From positions 150,676 to 214,675 of the forward strand of contig NZ_QEKW01000009.1 of NCBI RefSeq assembly GCF_003096675.1: a stretch of 64,000 nucleotides of DNA, given 5' to 3'. The stretch's first letter is position 1. Each line of letters starts with the position of its first letter. This DNA is from Actinomycetospora cinnamomea (GTDB lineage Bacteria; Actinomycetota; Actinomycetes; Mycobacteriales; Pseudonocardiaceae). Under the pieces are notes generated by a model. That model had not been told where the DNA came from. It saw only the letters and a program-made list of their open reading frames with translations, and made no database searches. Shown here in pieces: positions 26,561 through 34,739 of this stretch. The position numbers and the translations under genes are program-made.

Positions 26561-26643
26561 TCGCGGGACGGTCCCGCGATCCCTCGTCGTCCCGGCGCGC
26601 CAGTCGCCGTCCCCGAACGAACACCCGGTCCCTTCGCGGGACC
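26561..26643 (+). other. Two hairpins with interchangeable arms upstream of a GT4 gene
   Basis: TCGCGGGACGGTCCCGCGA just after the upstream stop, and GGTCCCTTCGCGGGACC immediately before the ribosome binding site of the next gene, are each self-complementary. Their arms can also pair with each other (CGCGGGAC with GTCCCGCG/GTCCCTTCGCG). The first may terminate transcription; the pair could also form alternative structures controlling the next gene. Confidence 0.5.
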
Positions 26644-26658
26644 GAGGGAGGAGTGCGC

Positions 26659-27900
26659 ATGCGGATCGCCATGGTGTCCGAGCACGCCAGCCCGCTGGCC
26701 GCGTCGAGCGGGCTCGGCGGGGTCGACGCCGGCGGCCAGAACGTCGCCGTGCGCGCGCTGGCGCTGGCCCTGACCGACGCGGGCCACGAGGTCGTCGTCC
26801 ATACCCGCCGGACCGATCCCACCACGCCGCGCCGGGTCCCGCTCGCTGCCGGCGTCGTGGTCGACCACGTCGACGCCGGTCCGGCCCGCGAGCTGCCCAA
26901 GGACGACCTCGTCGACCACATGGACGTCTTCTCCGACGAGCTCGCCGCCCGCTGGCGCTGCGACCTGCCCGACGTCGTGCACGCCCACTTCTGGATGTCG
27001 GGCATGGCGGCGTTGCCCGCGGCCCGCGCGCTCGGGGTGCCGATCGTGCAGACGTTCCACGCGCTCGGGTCGGTCAAGCGTCGCCACCAGGGCGCGGAGG
27101 ACACGAGCCCGCCGCGGCGGGTCGCGGTCGAGAGCGACCTCGGCGCCTCGGTCGACCGGGTGCTCGCCACCTGCCGCGAGGAGGTCGACGAGCTCCTCGC
27201 CCTCGGCGTCCCCGCCGGTCAGGCCACCGTCGTGCCGTGCGGGGTCGACGTGGGGCACTTCACGCCCGGGGGCGAGTCGGCCTCGCGGGGCGAGCGCTTC
27301 CGCGTGCTGACCGTCAGCCGTCTGGTGCCGCGCAAGGGTGTCGACACCGTCATCGGTGCGCTCGGCCGGCTGCCCGACGACGTCGAGCTGGTCGTCGCGG
27401 GCGGGCCGCCCGCCGCCGGCCTCGACGACGACCCCGAGGTGGCACGCCTGCGCGACCGGGCGCGGGCCGAGGGCGTCGCCGACCGCGTGGTGTTCGTCGG
27501 CGCGGTCGGCCAGGACGCGCTGCCCGCGCTGTACCGCTCCGCCGACGTCGTGGCGTGTGTGCCGACCTACGAACCGTTCGGCCTCGTGCCGCTCGAGGCC
27601 ATGGGGTGCGCGCGGCCCGTCGTCGCGGCCGCGGTCGGCGGGCTCGCCGACACGGTCGTCGACGGCGTGACCGGCCACCACGTGCCCGCGGGCGACCCGG
27701 CGGCGGTGGCCGCCGCGCTCGAGGCCCTGCGCGCCGACCCGGCCCGGGCCCGCGCCCAGGGCCGCGCCGGACGCCGCCGCGCGGTCGCCGAGTACGGCTG
27801 GGACCGCGTCGCCGCCGCCCACGAGCGGGTCTACGCCGCGGTGGCGGCGTCCGCGGTGGCGCCGCGGGTCGGCGTCCTGACGACGGGGAGCCCGGCATGA
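26659..27900 (+). CDS. Glycosyltransferase family 4
   Basis: A 413-residue GT4 retaining enzyme. It has an N-terminal GT-B lobe (AMVSEHASPL, GGVDAGGQNVAVRALA, VVHAHFWMSGMAA), a hinge, and a donor lobe with LTVSRLVPRKGVDTVI and PTYEPFGLVPLEAMGCARPVVAAAVGG carrying the E-x7-E motif. GGQN near the N terminus is typical of MshA/sucrose-synthase-like GT4 proteins. ATG with GGAGGAG six bases upstream fixes the start. Its stop overlaps gmhA (ATGA), tying it to heptose synthesis. Confidence 0.92.
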   Translation: MRIAMVSEHASPLAASSGLGGVDAGGQNVAVRALALALTDAGHEVVVHTRRTDPTTPRRVPLAAGVVVDHVDAGPARELPKDDLVDHMDVFSDELAARWRCDLPDVVHAHFWMSGMAALPAARALGVPIVQTFHALGSVKRRHQGAEDTSPPRRVAVESDLGASVDRVLATCREEVDELLALGVPAGQATVVPCGVDVGHFTPGGESASRGERFRVLTVSRLVPRKGVDTVIGALGRLPDDVELVVAGGPPAAGLDDDPEVARLRDRARAEGVADRVVFVGAVGQDALPALYRSADVVACVPTYEPFGLVPLEAMGCARPVVAAAVGGLADTVVDGVTGHHVPAGDPAAVAAALEALRADPARARAQGRAGRRRAVAEYGWDRVAAAHERVYAAVAASAVAPRVGVLTTGSPA

Positions 27901-28517
27901 GCCTCGACGACGTCGTGGGTGACCACCTCGGCGGGCTGCGCGCCACGCTCGACGGGCTGGCGGGGGAGTCCCGGCGCCTCGAGCGCTGGGGCGCGGACCT
28001 CGCCACGCGCCTGCGCCGCGGCGGGCGGCTGCTCGCCGCCGGCAACGGGGGCAGCGCGGCGGAGGCCCAGCACCTCACCGCCGAGCTCGTCGGGCGCTAC
28101 CGCGGCGAGCGCGAGCCGCTCTCGGCCATCGCGCTGCACGCCGACACCTCCACCGTCACCGCGCTGGGCAACGACTACGGCTACGAGGAGGTCTTCGCCC
28201 GCCAGGTCCGCGCCCACGGCCGACCCGGTGACGTGCTGGTCCTGCTCTCGACCAGCGGGCGCAGCCCCAACCTGGTCGCCGCCGCCGAGGCCGGGCGCTC
28301 GCTCGGGCTCACGGTGTGGGCGCTGACCGGCCCCGGCCCCAACCCGCTCGCCGCCGCGAGCCACGAGGCCCTCTGCCTGCCGGGCGCGACGCCGTCGGTG
28401 CAGGAGGCGCACCTGGTGACCGTGCACCTGCTGTGCGAGATGGTCGACCGCACGCTGGGACGGTCGGTGATCGCGCCGAGCGCCCCGGCGTCGAAGGCCG
28501 AGGAGCTCGTCCCGTGA
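27897..28517 (+). CDS. gmhA: Phosphoheptose isomerase-like SIS protein
   Basis: A 206-residue SIS-domain protein. GmhA converts sedoheptulose 7-phosphate to D-glycero-D-manno-heptose 7-phosphate. Visible signatures are LLAAGNGGSAAEAQHLTAELVGRY, TALGNDYGYEEVFARQV, LLSTSGRSPNLVAA and the later HLVTVHLLCEMVD with the family His/Glu residues (short forms: GNGGSAAEAQH, STSGRSPN). The length is typical. It overlaps the upstream GT4 by ATGA and the downstream hldE by GTGA. Confidence 0.92.
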   Translation: MSLDDVVGDHLGGLRATLDGLAGESRRLERWGADLATRLRRGGRLLAAGNGGSAAEAQHLTAELVGRYRGEREPLSAIALHADTSTVTALGNDYGYEEVFARQVRAHGRPGDVLVLLSTSGRSPNLVAAAEAGRSLGLTVWALTGPGPNPLAAASHEALCLPGATPSVQEAHLVTVHLLCEMVDRTLGRSVIAPSAPASKAEELVP

Positions 28518-29977
28518 GCCCCCGCACCCGCGAGTCGATCGTCGTGGTCGGCGACTGCCTGCGTGACGTCGACGTGCACGGCGCCGTGGAGCGCCTGTGC
28601 CCCGACGCGCCGGCCCCCGTGCTCGCGGCCGACCGCCGCCGCGCCCGCCCCGGCGGCGCGGGCCTGACCGCCCTGCTGGCCGCGCGCAGCACCCGCCGGC
28701 CCGTGCGGCTGGTCACCGTGCTCGGCCAGGACGCCGACGACGTGCGCGGGCTGCTCGAGGGCGTCGACGTCGTCGCGGTGACCGCGGGCGGGACCACGCC
28801 GACCAAGACCCGGATGCTCGCCGACGACCGCGTGCTGCTGCGCGTGGACGAGGGCGGGCTGGAGCCCGTCGCCGTGTCGCCCTCTTCCGACGTCCTCGAC
28901 GCGATCGCCGGCGCCGGCGTGGTGCTGGTCAGCGACTACGGGCGCGGACTGACCGCCGACCCTGTCGTCCGCGAGGCGCTGGAGGCCGCTGCGGCCCGCG
29001 TCCCGCTCGTGTGGGACCCCCACCCGAACGGCTCCCCGCCCGTCCCCGGCGCCACCGTCGTCACCCCGAACCTGTCGGAGGCCCGCGGCTACGTGCGTGA
29101 TCTTCTGAGCTATAGCTCAGAAGATCACGCACGTAGGTTCCCGCACGAACCCGCCGCGCTCGGCGACGCGCTGCGCGCGCACTGGCGCGTCGACACCGTC
29201 GCCGTCACCGCCGGCCGCGACGGCGCGGTCCTGCGCTCGGCGTCCGGCACCTCGGTGACGCCCGCCCGGCCCGCCCGCGGCGGCGACCCGTGCGGGGCCG
29301 GCGACCGGTTCGCCGCCACCGTCGCGGTCGCGCTCGCCGATGGTTCCGCGGTCGACGACGCCGTGCGCGCCGCCGTGGCCGCCGCCGCGTCGTTCGTCGC
29401 CGCCGGCGGTGCCGCGGCCCTGGCCGACGACGCGCCGCCGGAGCCGGCGCCCGGCCCCTCCTCCCCGAACGGCGCCATCACCGCCGACGACGTCATCACC
29501 GCCGCGCGGGCCCGCGGCGGCACCGTCGTGGCCACCGGCGGGTGTTTCGACCTCCTGCACGCCGGGCACGCCCGCACCCTGGAGGCGGCCCGCCGCCTGG
29601 CCGGGGACGACGGGGTGCTCGTCGTCTGCCTGAACTCCGACGCCTCGGTGCGCCGCCTCAAGGGCCCCGACCGGCCCGTCGTCGCCGAGGCCGACCGCGT
29701 CGAGATGATCTCCGCACTCGCCGCCGTCGACGCCGTCGAGGTCTTCGACGAGGACGACCCGCGCACGGTGCTCGACCGCCTGCGGCCCGACGTCTGGGTC
29801 AAGGGCGGGGACTACGCCACCGACGAGCTGCTCGAGACCCCGCTGGTGCGCGGCTGGGGCGGTGAGGTCGTCGCCGTGCCGTACCACGCCGGGCGCTCGT
29901 CGACCCGGCTGCTCGCCCGCCTCGAGCCCGGCACGAAACCCCGAACCGACCCCAGCCTGACCGGAGGTACCCCATGA
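28514..29977 (+). CDS. hldE: Bifunctional heptose kinase/adenylyltransferase (HldE-like) carrying an in-frame palindrome
   Basis: A 487-residue two-domain enzyme. The N-terminal PfkB kinase has PGGAGLTALLAA, VVTPNLSEA and the catalytic GDPCGAGDRFAA. The C-terminal nucleotidyltransferase (from about 320) has TGGCFDLLHAGHARTL (HxGH), CLNSDASVRRLKGPDRPV and VWVKGGDYATDELLE. It would phosphorylate heptose 7-phosphate at C1 and then form ADP-heptose. Right after NLSEARG the protein contains YVRDLLSYSSEDHAR, encoded by a perfect family 1 palindrome, and the kinase fold resumes with PAALGDALRAH. The frame and both active sites are intact. Overlaps gmhA and the following SDR. Confidence 0.9.
   Translation: MSPRTRESIVVVGDCLRDVDVHGAVERLCPDAPAPVLAADRRRARPGGAGLTALLAARSTRRPVRLVTVLGQDADDVRGLLEGVDVVAVTAGGTTPTKTRMLADDRVLLRVDEGGLEPVAVSPSSDVLDAIAGAGVVLVSDYGRGLTADPVVREALEAAAARVPLVWDPHPNGSPPVPGATVVTPNLSEARGYVRDLLSYSSEDHARRFPHEPAALGDALRAHWRVDTVAVTAGRDGAVLRSASGTSVTPARPARGGDPCGAGDRFAATVAVALADGSAVDDAVRAAVAAAASFVAAGGAAALADDAPPEPAPGPSSPNGAITADDVITAARARGGTVVATGGCFDLLHAGHARTLEAARRLAGDDGVLVVCLNSDASVRRLKGPDRPVVAEADRVEMISALAAVDAVEVFDEDDPRTVLDRLRPDVWVKGGDYATDELLETPLVRGWGGEVVAVPYHAGRSSTRLLARLEPGTKPRTDPSLTGGTP
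29090..29135. repeat. Family 1 palindrome, copy B (inside hldE)
   Basis: A perfect 46-base palindrome, left arm TACGTGCGTGATCTTCTGAG, centre CTATAG, right arm its exact complement. It lies in the kinase half of hldE and is translated in the only one of three registers that has no stop. Because it is palindromic, the opposite strand has the same property. Confidence 0.97.
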
Positions 29978-30729
29978 CCAGCGCCGCCGCATCGCCGGTG
30001 CCCGCCGCCGACCCCGCCGCCACCACGGCTGCGGGCGACCGCCGGGACGGCCCCGGACGGGTGCTCGTCACCGGCGGCTCGTCGGGCCTCGGCGCCGCCG
30101 TCGCCGAGGCCGTCGTCGCCGCCGGCGGCACGCCCGTCGTCCTCGACCTCAAGGCCCCCGACGCCGGGCACGCCTTCGTCGAGGTCGACCTCGCCGACAC
30201 CCGCGCCGCCGAGGCCGCCGTCGCGCAGGCCTCCGCGCAGCTCGGCGGGCTCGACGCCGTCGTCACCGCCGCGGGCATCGACCGCTGCGGGCGCCTCGTC
30301 GACGTGGACGCCGCCGAGTGGGAGCGCGTCGTCGCGGTCAACCTGCTCGGCACCGCCGCCGTCGTGCGCGCCGCGCTGCCCGAGCTCGAGTCGCGGCGCG
30401 GCCGGGTCGTCACCGTCTCCTCGACGCTGGGGGTCAAGGCGGTGTCGGACGCGACGGCCTACTGCGCCTCGAAGTTCGGCGTCGTCGGCTTCACCCGCGC
30501 GCTCGCCGCGGAGACCGCCGGCTCGGTGGGCGTCACGCTGCTCATCCCCGGCGGCATGTGGACCCACTTCTTCGACGACCGCCCCGACCAGTACAAGCCG
30601 GGCGCGGACGCCAAGCTCAACGACCCGGCGCAGACCGCCGACGCCGTGCTCTACGCGCTCACCCGCCCGCCCGGCAGCGAGGTGCGCGAGCTCGTGGTGA
30701 CGTCGTCGGAGGAGGGCTCGTACCCGTGA
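29974..30729 (+). CDS. Short-chain dehydrogenase/reductase
   Basis: A 251-residue classical SDR. After a disordered Ala/Pro-rich N terminus, it has the cofactor motif VTGGSSGLG, then TAAGIDR in place of the usual NNAG, the catalytic Ser in TVSSTLG, and YCASK with catalytic Tyr and Lys. The substrate is unknown. Coupling by ATGA to hldE suggests that it acts on a sugar of the same pathway. It is not an HldD-type extended epimerase, so its presence does not by itself supply the missing ADP-heptose epimerase. Confidence 0.87.
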   Translation: MTSAAASPVPAADPAATTAAGDRRDGPGRVLVTGGSSGLGAAVAEAVVAAGGTPVVLDLKAPDAGHAFVEVDLADTRAAEAAVAQASAQLGGLDAVVTAAGIDRCGRLVDVDAAEWERVVAVNLLGTAAVVRAALPELESRRGRVVTVSSTLGVKAVSDATAYCASKFGVVGFTRALAAETAGSVGVTLLIPGGMWTHFFDDRPDQYKPGADAKLNDPAQTADAVLYALTRPPGSEVRELVVTSSEEGSYP

Positions 30730-30755
30730 GCCCGCGGGTGCCGGGCCCGGTGCCC

Positions 30756-31145
30756 TCAGCGCAGGTCGGCGGCCGCGGCCTCGGCGTCGGGGTAGGTGTC
30801 GAACAGCTCGGTGAGGCCGGTGAGGCTCAGCGCCCGCCCTGCGGTGCGCGGCACCCCGGCCAGACGCAGCTCGCCGTCGCGGGCGATGGCCGCCTCGCGC
30901 TCGGCGATGAGCAGGGCCAGGCCCGCCGAACCCATGAAGTCCACGGCCGACAGGTCCAGCACGACGTGCACCGCGCCGGCCGCGACCTGCTCGCCGATCG
31001 CCGCGCGCAGCGGGCCCGCCGTCGCGGTGTCGACGTCGCCCACCGGCCGCAGCACGGCCACCGAGGGCGTCACGCGGCGGGCGGAGACGTCCAGCGTGTC
31101 GTCGCCCACGGTGGCGGTGTCGGGCTGGGACTGGTCGCTGGCCAT
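30756..31145 (-). CDS. STAS-domain anti-sigma factor antagonist
   Basis: A 129-residue protein with a STAS domain. It contains VAVLRPVGDVDTATAGPLRAAI, then the phospho-acceptor region VVLDLSAVDFMGSAGLALLIAE, with Ser in DFMGSAGL at the site that RsbW-type kinases phosphorylate. It would bind an anti-sigma factor and release a sigma factor. The ATG at 31145 has GGGAG five bases upstream and is preferred over a start two codons earlier. It lies on the opposite strand within the heptose cluster, between the SDR and second hldE. Confidence 0.87.
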   Translation of the reverse strand: MASDQSQPDTATVGDDTLDVSARRVTPSVAVLRPVGDVDTATAGPLRAAIGEQVAAGAVHVVLDLSAVDFMGSAGLALLIAEREAAIARDGELRLAGVPRTAGRALSLTGLTELFDTYPDAEAAAADLR

Positions 31146-31288
31146 CGGCACTCCCGGGACGGGCCGGTCACCCCGTCGGTGACGGAACGAACGGTGACAG
31201 TACCGAGACCATCCGCCCCGCGCCGCCCGGCGGGAACGCCCGCCGCCGACCGGACCTGTGCGTGTTCCCCCGGAAGGACGGATCGCTG

Positions 31289-32866
31289 ATGGCAGCCCCC
31301 GACGTGCCCCGCCGCAGCCGCGTGCGCACGGACCCCGCGCTGCGCGCGCACCCGGCCGTGCCGCCGCTCGCGTCGGCGCCGCTGGCCGCGGACCTGCCCG
31401 CGCGGCTCGCGCAGGCCGCCCCGCGCGTCGTCGTGCTCGGCGACGCCGTCCTCGACCAATGGCTGACCGGCCCGTCGCGGCGCCTGTCGCGGGAGGCGCC
31501 GGTGCCGGTCGTCGAGGTCGACCACACCACCGGCTCGCCCGGCGCCGCCGCCAACACCGCAGCCAACCTCGCCGCCCTCGGCGCGCGCACCGAGCTGGTC
31601 TCGGTGCTCGGCGACGACGCCGACGCCGCCACGGTGCGCGAGCTGCTCGCCGGGTACGGCGTGGGTCTCGACGGCGTGGTCACCGACCCGGCCCGCCCGA
31701 CCGCGGCCAAGCGCCGCGTGCTCGCCGACGACGCCCTGGTCGCCCGGTTCGACACCACGCCGCGTGCGGCGCCCGGGGCGGGCACGCGCGCGGCGGTGCG
31801 CGACGCGCTGCGCGCGGCGGTCGACGGCGCGGACGCCGTGGTGGTGTGCGACTACGACGGGGGCCTGCTCGACGAGGAGGTCGTCGCGGCTGTCGCCGAG
31901 GTCGTCGGCCCGCCCGGGCACCGGAGCTGCCGGCTCGTCGTCGACGCCCACGACCCCGCCCGCTGGGCGTCCGCCCGCCCCGACCTCGTCACCCCCAACG
32001 CGGGGGAGGCGGCGCTGCTGCTGGGCCGCGAGCTCGGCGGGCCCGACCGGGTCGCCGCCGCCGAGGCCGCGGGCCCGGACCTGCGCGAGCGTTCCGGCGC
32101 CGCGGCCGTCGTCGTCACCCTCGACCGCGACGGCGCGCTGCTGCTGCCCGACCCCACCGGCGACGAGCGGGCGCCCGCGCACCGCACCTTCGCCCGCCCC
32201 GCGCCGGAGAGCCGCACGTGCGGGGCGGGGGACACGTTCACCGCCGCGCTGGTGCTCGCGCTCGCCGCGGGCACGCCGGCGGCGACGGCGGTGGAGCTCG
32301 CCCAGGCCGCCGCCGACGTCGTCGTGGGCCGGCCCGGGACCTCGGTGTGCGGCACCGGCGAGCTCGCCGAGCGCGTGGCCGCGGCCGAGGGCCCGCTGCT
32401 CGACGCGACGTCGCTGGCCGCCATCGTCGATGAGCACCGCGTGGCGGGGCGGCGCGTGGTGTTCACCAACGGCTGCTTCGACGTCGTGCACCGCGGGCAC
32501 GTCGCGTCGCTCAACCAGGCCAAGCGCCTCGGCGACGTGCTCGTCGTGGCGCTGAACTCCGACGACTCGGTGGCGCGGCTCAAGGGCCCCGAGCGGCCGC
32601 TGAACCCGCTCGCCGACCGGGCGGCGGTGATCGGCGCGCTGAGCTGCGTCGACCACGTCACCGCGTTCGACGCCGACACCCCGGCCGAGCTGCTCGAGCT
32701 GCTGCGCCCCGACGTCTACGCCAAGGGCGGGGACTACACCCCGGAGATGCTGCGCGAGTCGGCGACGGTGGCGTCCTACGGCGGGCGCGTGGTGATCCTG
32801 GACTACCTGCCCGACCGCTCGACCACGTCGCTGGTGGACCGGATCCGGGGCGGGGCGGCGTCGTGA
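31289..32866 (+). CDS. Second HldE-like bifunctional sugar kinase/adenylyltransferase
   Basis: A 525-residue two-domain protein closer to classical HldE than the first copy. The kinase part has GDAVLDQWLTGPSRRLSREAPVPVVEV, in short SREAPVPVVEV, then PGAAANTAANLAALGA, VVTLDRDGALLL and RTCGAGDTFTAAL. The adenylyltransferase part has TNGCFDVVHRGHVASL, ALNSDDSVARLKGPERPL and VYAKGGDYTPEML. The ATG at 31289 is used, with GGAAGGA upstream, rather than an earlier GTG. It is coupled by GTGA to a GT2 gene. Why the cluster has two such enzymes is not clear; one may act on a different heptose. Confidence 0.9.
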   Translation: MAAPDVPRRSRVRTDPALRAHPAVPPLASAPLAADLPARLAQAAPRVVVLGDAVLDQWLTGPSRRLSREAPVPVVEVDHTTGSPGAAANTAANLAALGARTELVSVLGDDADAATVRELLAGYGVGLDGVVTDPARPTAAKRRVLADDALVARFDTTPRAAPGAGTRAAVRDALRAAVDGADAVVVCDYDGGLLDEEVVAAVAEVVGPPGHRSCRLVVDAHDPARWASARPDLVTPNAGEAALLLGRELGGPDRVAAAEAAGPDLRERSGAAAVVVTLDRDGALLLPDPTGDERAPAHRTFARPAPESRTCGAGDTFTAALVLALAAGTPAATAVELAQAAADVVVGRPGTSVCGTGELAERVAAAEGPLLDATSLAAIVDEHRVAGRRVVFTNGCFDVVHRGHVASLNQAKRLGDVLVVALNSDDSVARLKGPERPLNPLADRAAVIGALSCVDHVTAFDADTPAELLELLRPDVYAKGGDYTPEMLRESATVASYGGRVVILDYLPDRSTTSLVDRIRGGAAS

Positions 32867-33705
32867 CCGCTCCCGACGTGCTGGTGGACGTCCTCGTCCC
32901 GACCCGCGGGCGGCCCGTCGAGCTGGCGACGACCCTCGCCGGGCTGGCGGCGCAGACCGGGGTGCCGTACCGGGTGACGATCTCCGACCAGTCCGACGGC
33001 GACCCCTCGTGGGACACCCCGCCGGCGTGGACGCTGATCCGCTGGCTGCGCCGGCGCGGGGTGGAGGTCGCGCTGCACCGCCACCTGCCGCCGCGGGGGA
33101 TGGCCGAGCAGCGCGCGTTCCTGCTGTCGTGCGCCTCGGCGCCGGCGGTGCTCTACCTCGACGACGACGTCTGGCTCGAGCCGGGCGTGCTGGCGCGGCT
33201 GCACGGGGCGCTGCGGGAGCTGCGGTGCGGGATGGTCGGCGCGGCGATGCAGGGGCTCGGGCACGCCGAGGACCGCCGCCCGCACGAGGTCACGTCGTTC
33301 GAGGTGTGGCGGGGCGGGGTGGAGCCCGAGACGCTAGTCAAGGACGGGCCGGGGTGGGAGCGCTGGCGGCTGCACAACGCCGCCAACGCGCTGCACCTGG
33401 CCGAGTCGCTCGGCGTCGACGGGCCGTCGCGCCCGGTCCCGCCGCCCGAGGAGTACGTGCCGTACAAGGTGGCGTGGGTCGCGGGATGCGTGCTGTTCGA
33501 TCGCGAGGCGCTGCTCGAGGCCGGCGGCTTCGACTTCTGGCGCGACGTGCCCTCCGACGCGCACGGCGAGGACGTGTACTCGCAGCAGCGGGTGATGGCG
33601 CGCCGCGGTGCCGCCGGCATCCTCCCGCCGGGCGCCTACCACCAGGAATCGCCCACCGCCCTCCCGGACCGCGGCGTCTCAGCCGTCGACGCCCTACGTG
33701 CGTGA
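32863..33705 (+). CDS. Glycosyltransferase family 2 ending in a palindrome
   Basis: A 280-residue GT-A enzyme with VDVLVPTRGRPVELATTLAGL at the N terminus, the metal-binding LYLDDDVW, and later the acidic motif DAHGEDVYSQQRVM. The last four codons and the TGA stop are supplied by a family 1 palindrome (register CGT-GCG-TGA). The natural C terminus may therefore have been shortened or altered. It is coupled to the second hldE by GTGA and is the last clear member of the plus-strand sugar cluster. Confidence 0.87.
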   Translation: MTAPDVLVDVLVPTRGRPVELATTLAGLAAQTGVPYRVTISDQSDGDPSWDTPPAWTLIRWLRRRGVEVALHRHLPPRGMAEQRAFLLSCASAPAVLYLDDDVWLEPGVLARLHGALRELRCGMVGAAMQGLGHAEDRRPHEVTSFEVWRGGVEPETLVKDGPGWERWRLHNAANALHLAESLGVDGPSRPVPPPEEYVPYKVAWVAGCVLFDREALLEAGGFDFWRDVPSDAHGEDVYSQQRVMARRGAAGILPPGAYHQESPTALPDRGVSAVDALRA

Positions 33706-33742
33706 TCTTCTGAGCTATAGCTCAGAAGATCACGCACGTAGG
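33693..33742. repeat. Family 1 palindrome, copy C (stop of GT2 gene)
   Basis: The longest copy, a perfect 50-base palindrome beginning CCTACGTGCGTGATC and ending in the complement. The TGA stop of the GT2 gene lies seven bases after the conserved core begins. It separates two plus-strand genes and could terminate the heptose operon. Confidence 0.97.
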
Positions 33743-33767
33743 CCTCCGGTGGATCCCACGGTCCACC

Positions 33768-34739
33768 ATGCACGTCGAACAGGGCATGGACGAGTTCGAC
33801 GAGTGGCGACGGTTGCGGGAGGACCAGCACGAGGTCGTCACCCGCGCCCAGCTCCTGGCCAGGGGCTTCACCGACGGCGGCATCGCCGCCCAGGTGGACG
33901 CCGGCCGGTGGCAGCGGTTGCACGAGGGCGTCTACGCGCTGTTCTCCGGGCCACCGAGCCCGGATGCGCTTCGCATCGCGGCACTCCTCGCCTGCCGAGG
34001 GGTCGCGCTCCTCAGCCACGAGACGGCGGGCGAGCTCCACGGCTTCGTGGCCCCGGACGCGGCCCGTCCGATCCACGTCACCGTCCCCTACGGCACGTCG
34101 GCGTTCCGGTCGGACGGGCTGCGGGTCCACCGGTCGCGGGCGTTCGTCCACATCGCGGCACCGGGTGCCGTGCCGCCACGGACCAGTCGTGCCCACACCG
34201 TGCTCGACCTGGCCGTCGGGGCGCCGGACGCGGCCGAGGCGATGCGACGTACTCACCAGCTCGCGCTCGATGCCGGTGTCCCGGCCGCCGCTCTGGAGCG
34301 GGCGTCGGAGCTGCGGCGGCCGCCGCGGTACCGCCGCGCGATCGCTCACACCGTGGCGATGCTGCGTGACGGCGTCCTCTCCGCTCTCGAGCGCCGCTAC
34401 GCCTTCGACGTCGAGGTCGCCCACGGGTTGCCCGTCGGCCGGCGGCAGTCTCCGGTGCTCGTCGACGGGGTGCGGCGCTACGAGGACATCGCGTACGACT
34501 GCCCAGCTGGTCGGGTGATCGTCCGTCTCGATGGCCATCGATACCACCGCGACAGGGAGTCGGCCCTGCTCGACCGTCGCCGTGGGCTCGCCGCGGTCCT
34601 GGCCCGCGCCATCTCGCTCGCGTACGGCTGGGACGAGGTGACGCAGGCGCCGTGCCGGACGGCCCGCGAGCTCGAGGCCGTCCTGCGCCTCTGTGGCTGG
34701 GAGGGGACGTTGGTCCCTTGCGCCGGCTGTCGTGCGTGA
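33768..34739 (+). CDS. AbiEi-antitoxin-like/DUF559-type protein
   Basis: A 323-residue protein. The N-terminal 60 residues resemble the winged-helix of AbiEi-type proteins (VVTRAQLLARGFTDGGIAAQVDAGRWQRLHEGVYAL). A middle domain follows (SHETAGELHGF, VHVTVPYG-like IHVTVPYGTS). The C-terminal part resembles a Vsr/DUF559 nuclease-like fold (VRLDGHRYHRDRESALLDRRRGLA). Such genes are common in actinobacteria and are often annotated as type IV antitoxins, but no toxin gene is adjacent, so a toxin-antitoxin role is not supported here. The ATG at 33768 is used; an ATG six codons later is an alternative. The stop is inside a palindrome. Confidence 0.75.
   Translation: MHVEQGMDEFDEWRRLREDQHEVVTRAQLLARGFTDGGIAAQVDAGRWQRLHEGVYALFSGPPSPDALRIAALLACRGVALLSHETAGELHGFVAPDAARPIHVTVPYGTSAFRSDGLRVHRSRAFVHIAAPGAVPPRTSRAHTVLDLAVGAPDAAEAMRRTHQLALDAGVPAAALERASELRRPPRYRRAIAHTVAMLRDGVLSALERRYAFDVEVAHGLPVGRRQSPVLVDGVRRYEDIAYDCPAGRVIVRLDGHRYHRDRESALLDRRRGLAAVLARAISLAYGWDEVTQAPCRTARELEAVLRLCGWEGTLVPCAGCRA

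Noticed and set aside
29974..30729. SDR as the HldD epimerase of the heptose pathway
   Set aside because: It is a short classical SDR with YCASK, whereas HldD is an extended SDR of about 310 residues.
33768..34739. Type IV toxin-antitoxin system
   Set aside because: Only the AbiEi-like protein is present; no toxin partner lies on either side, so I do not call a TA system.
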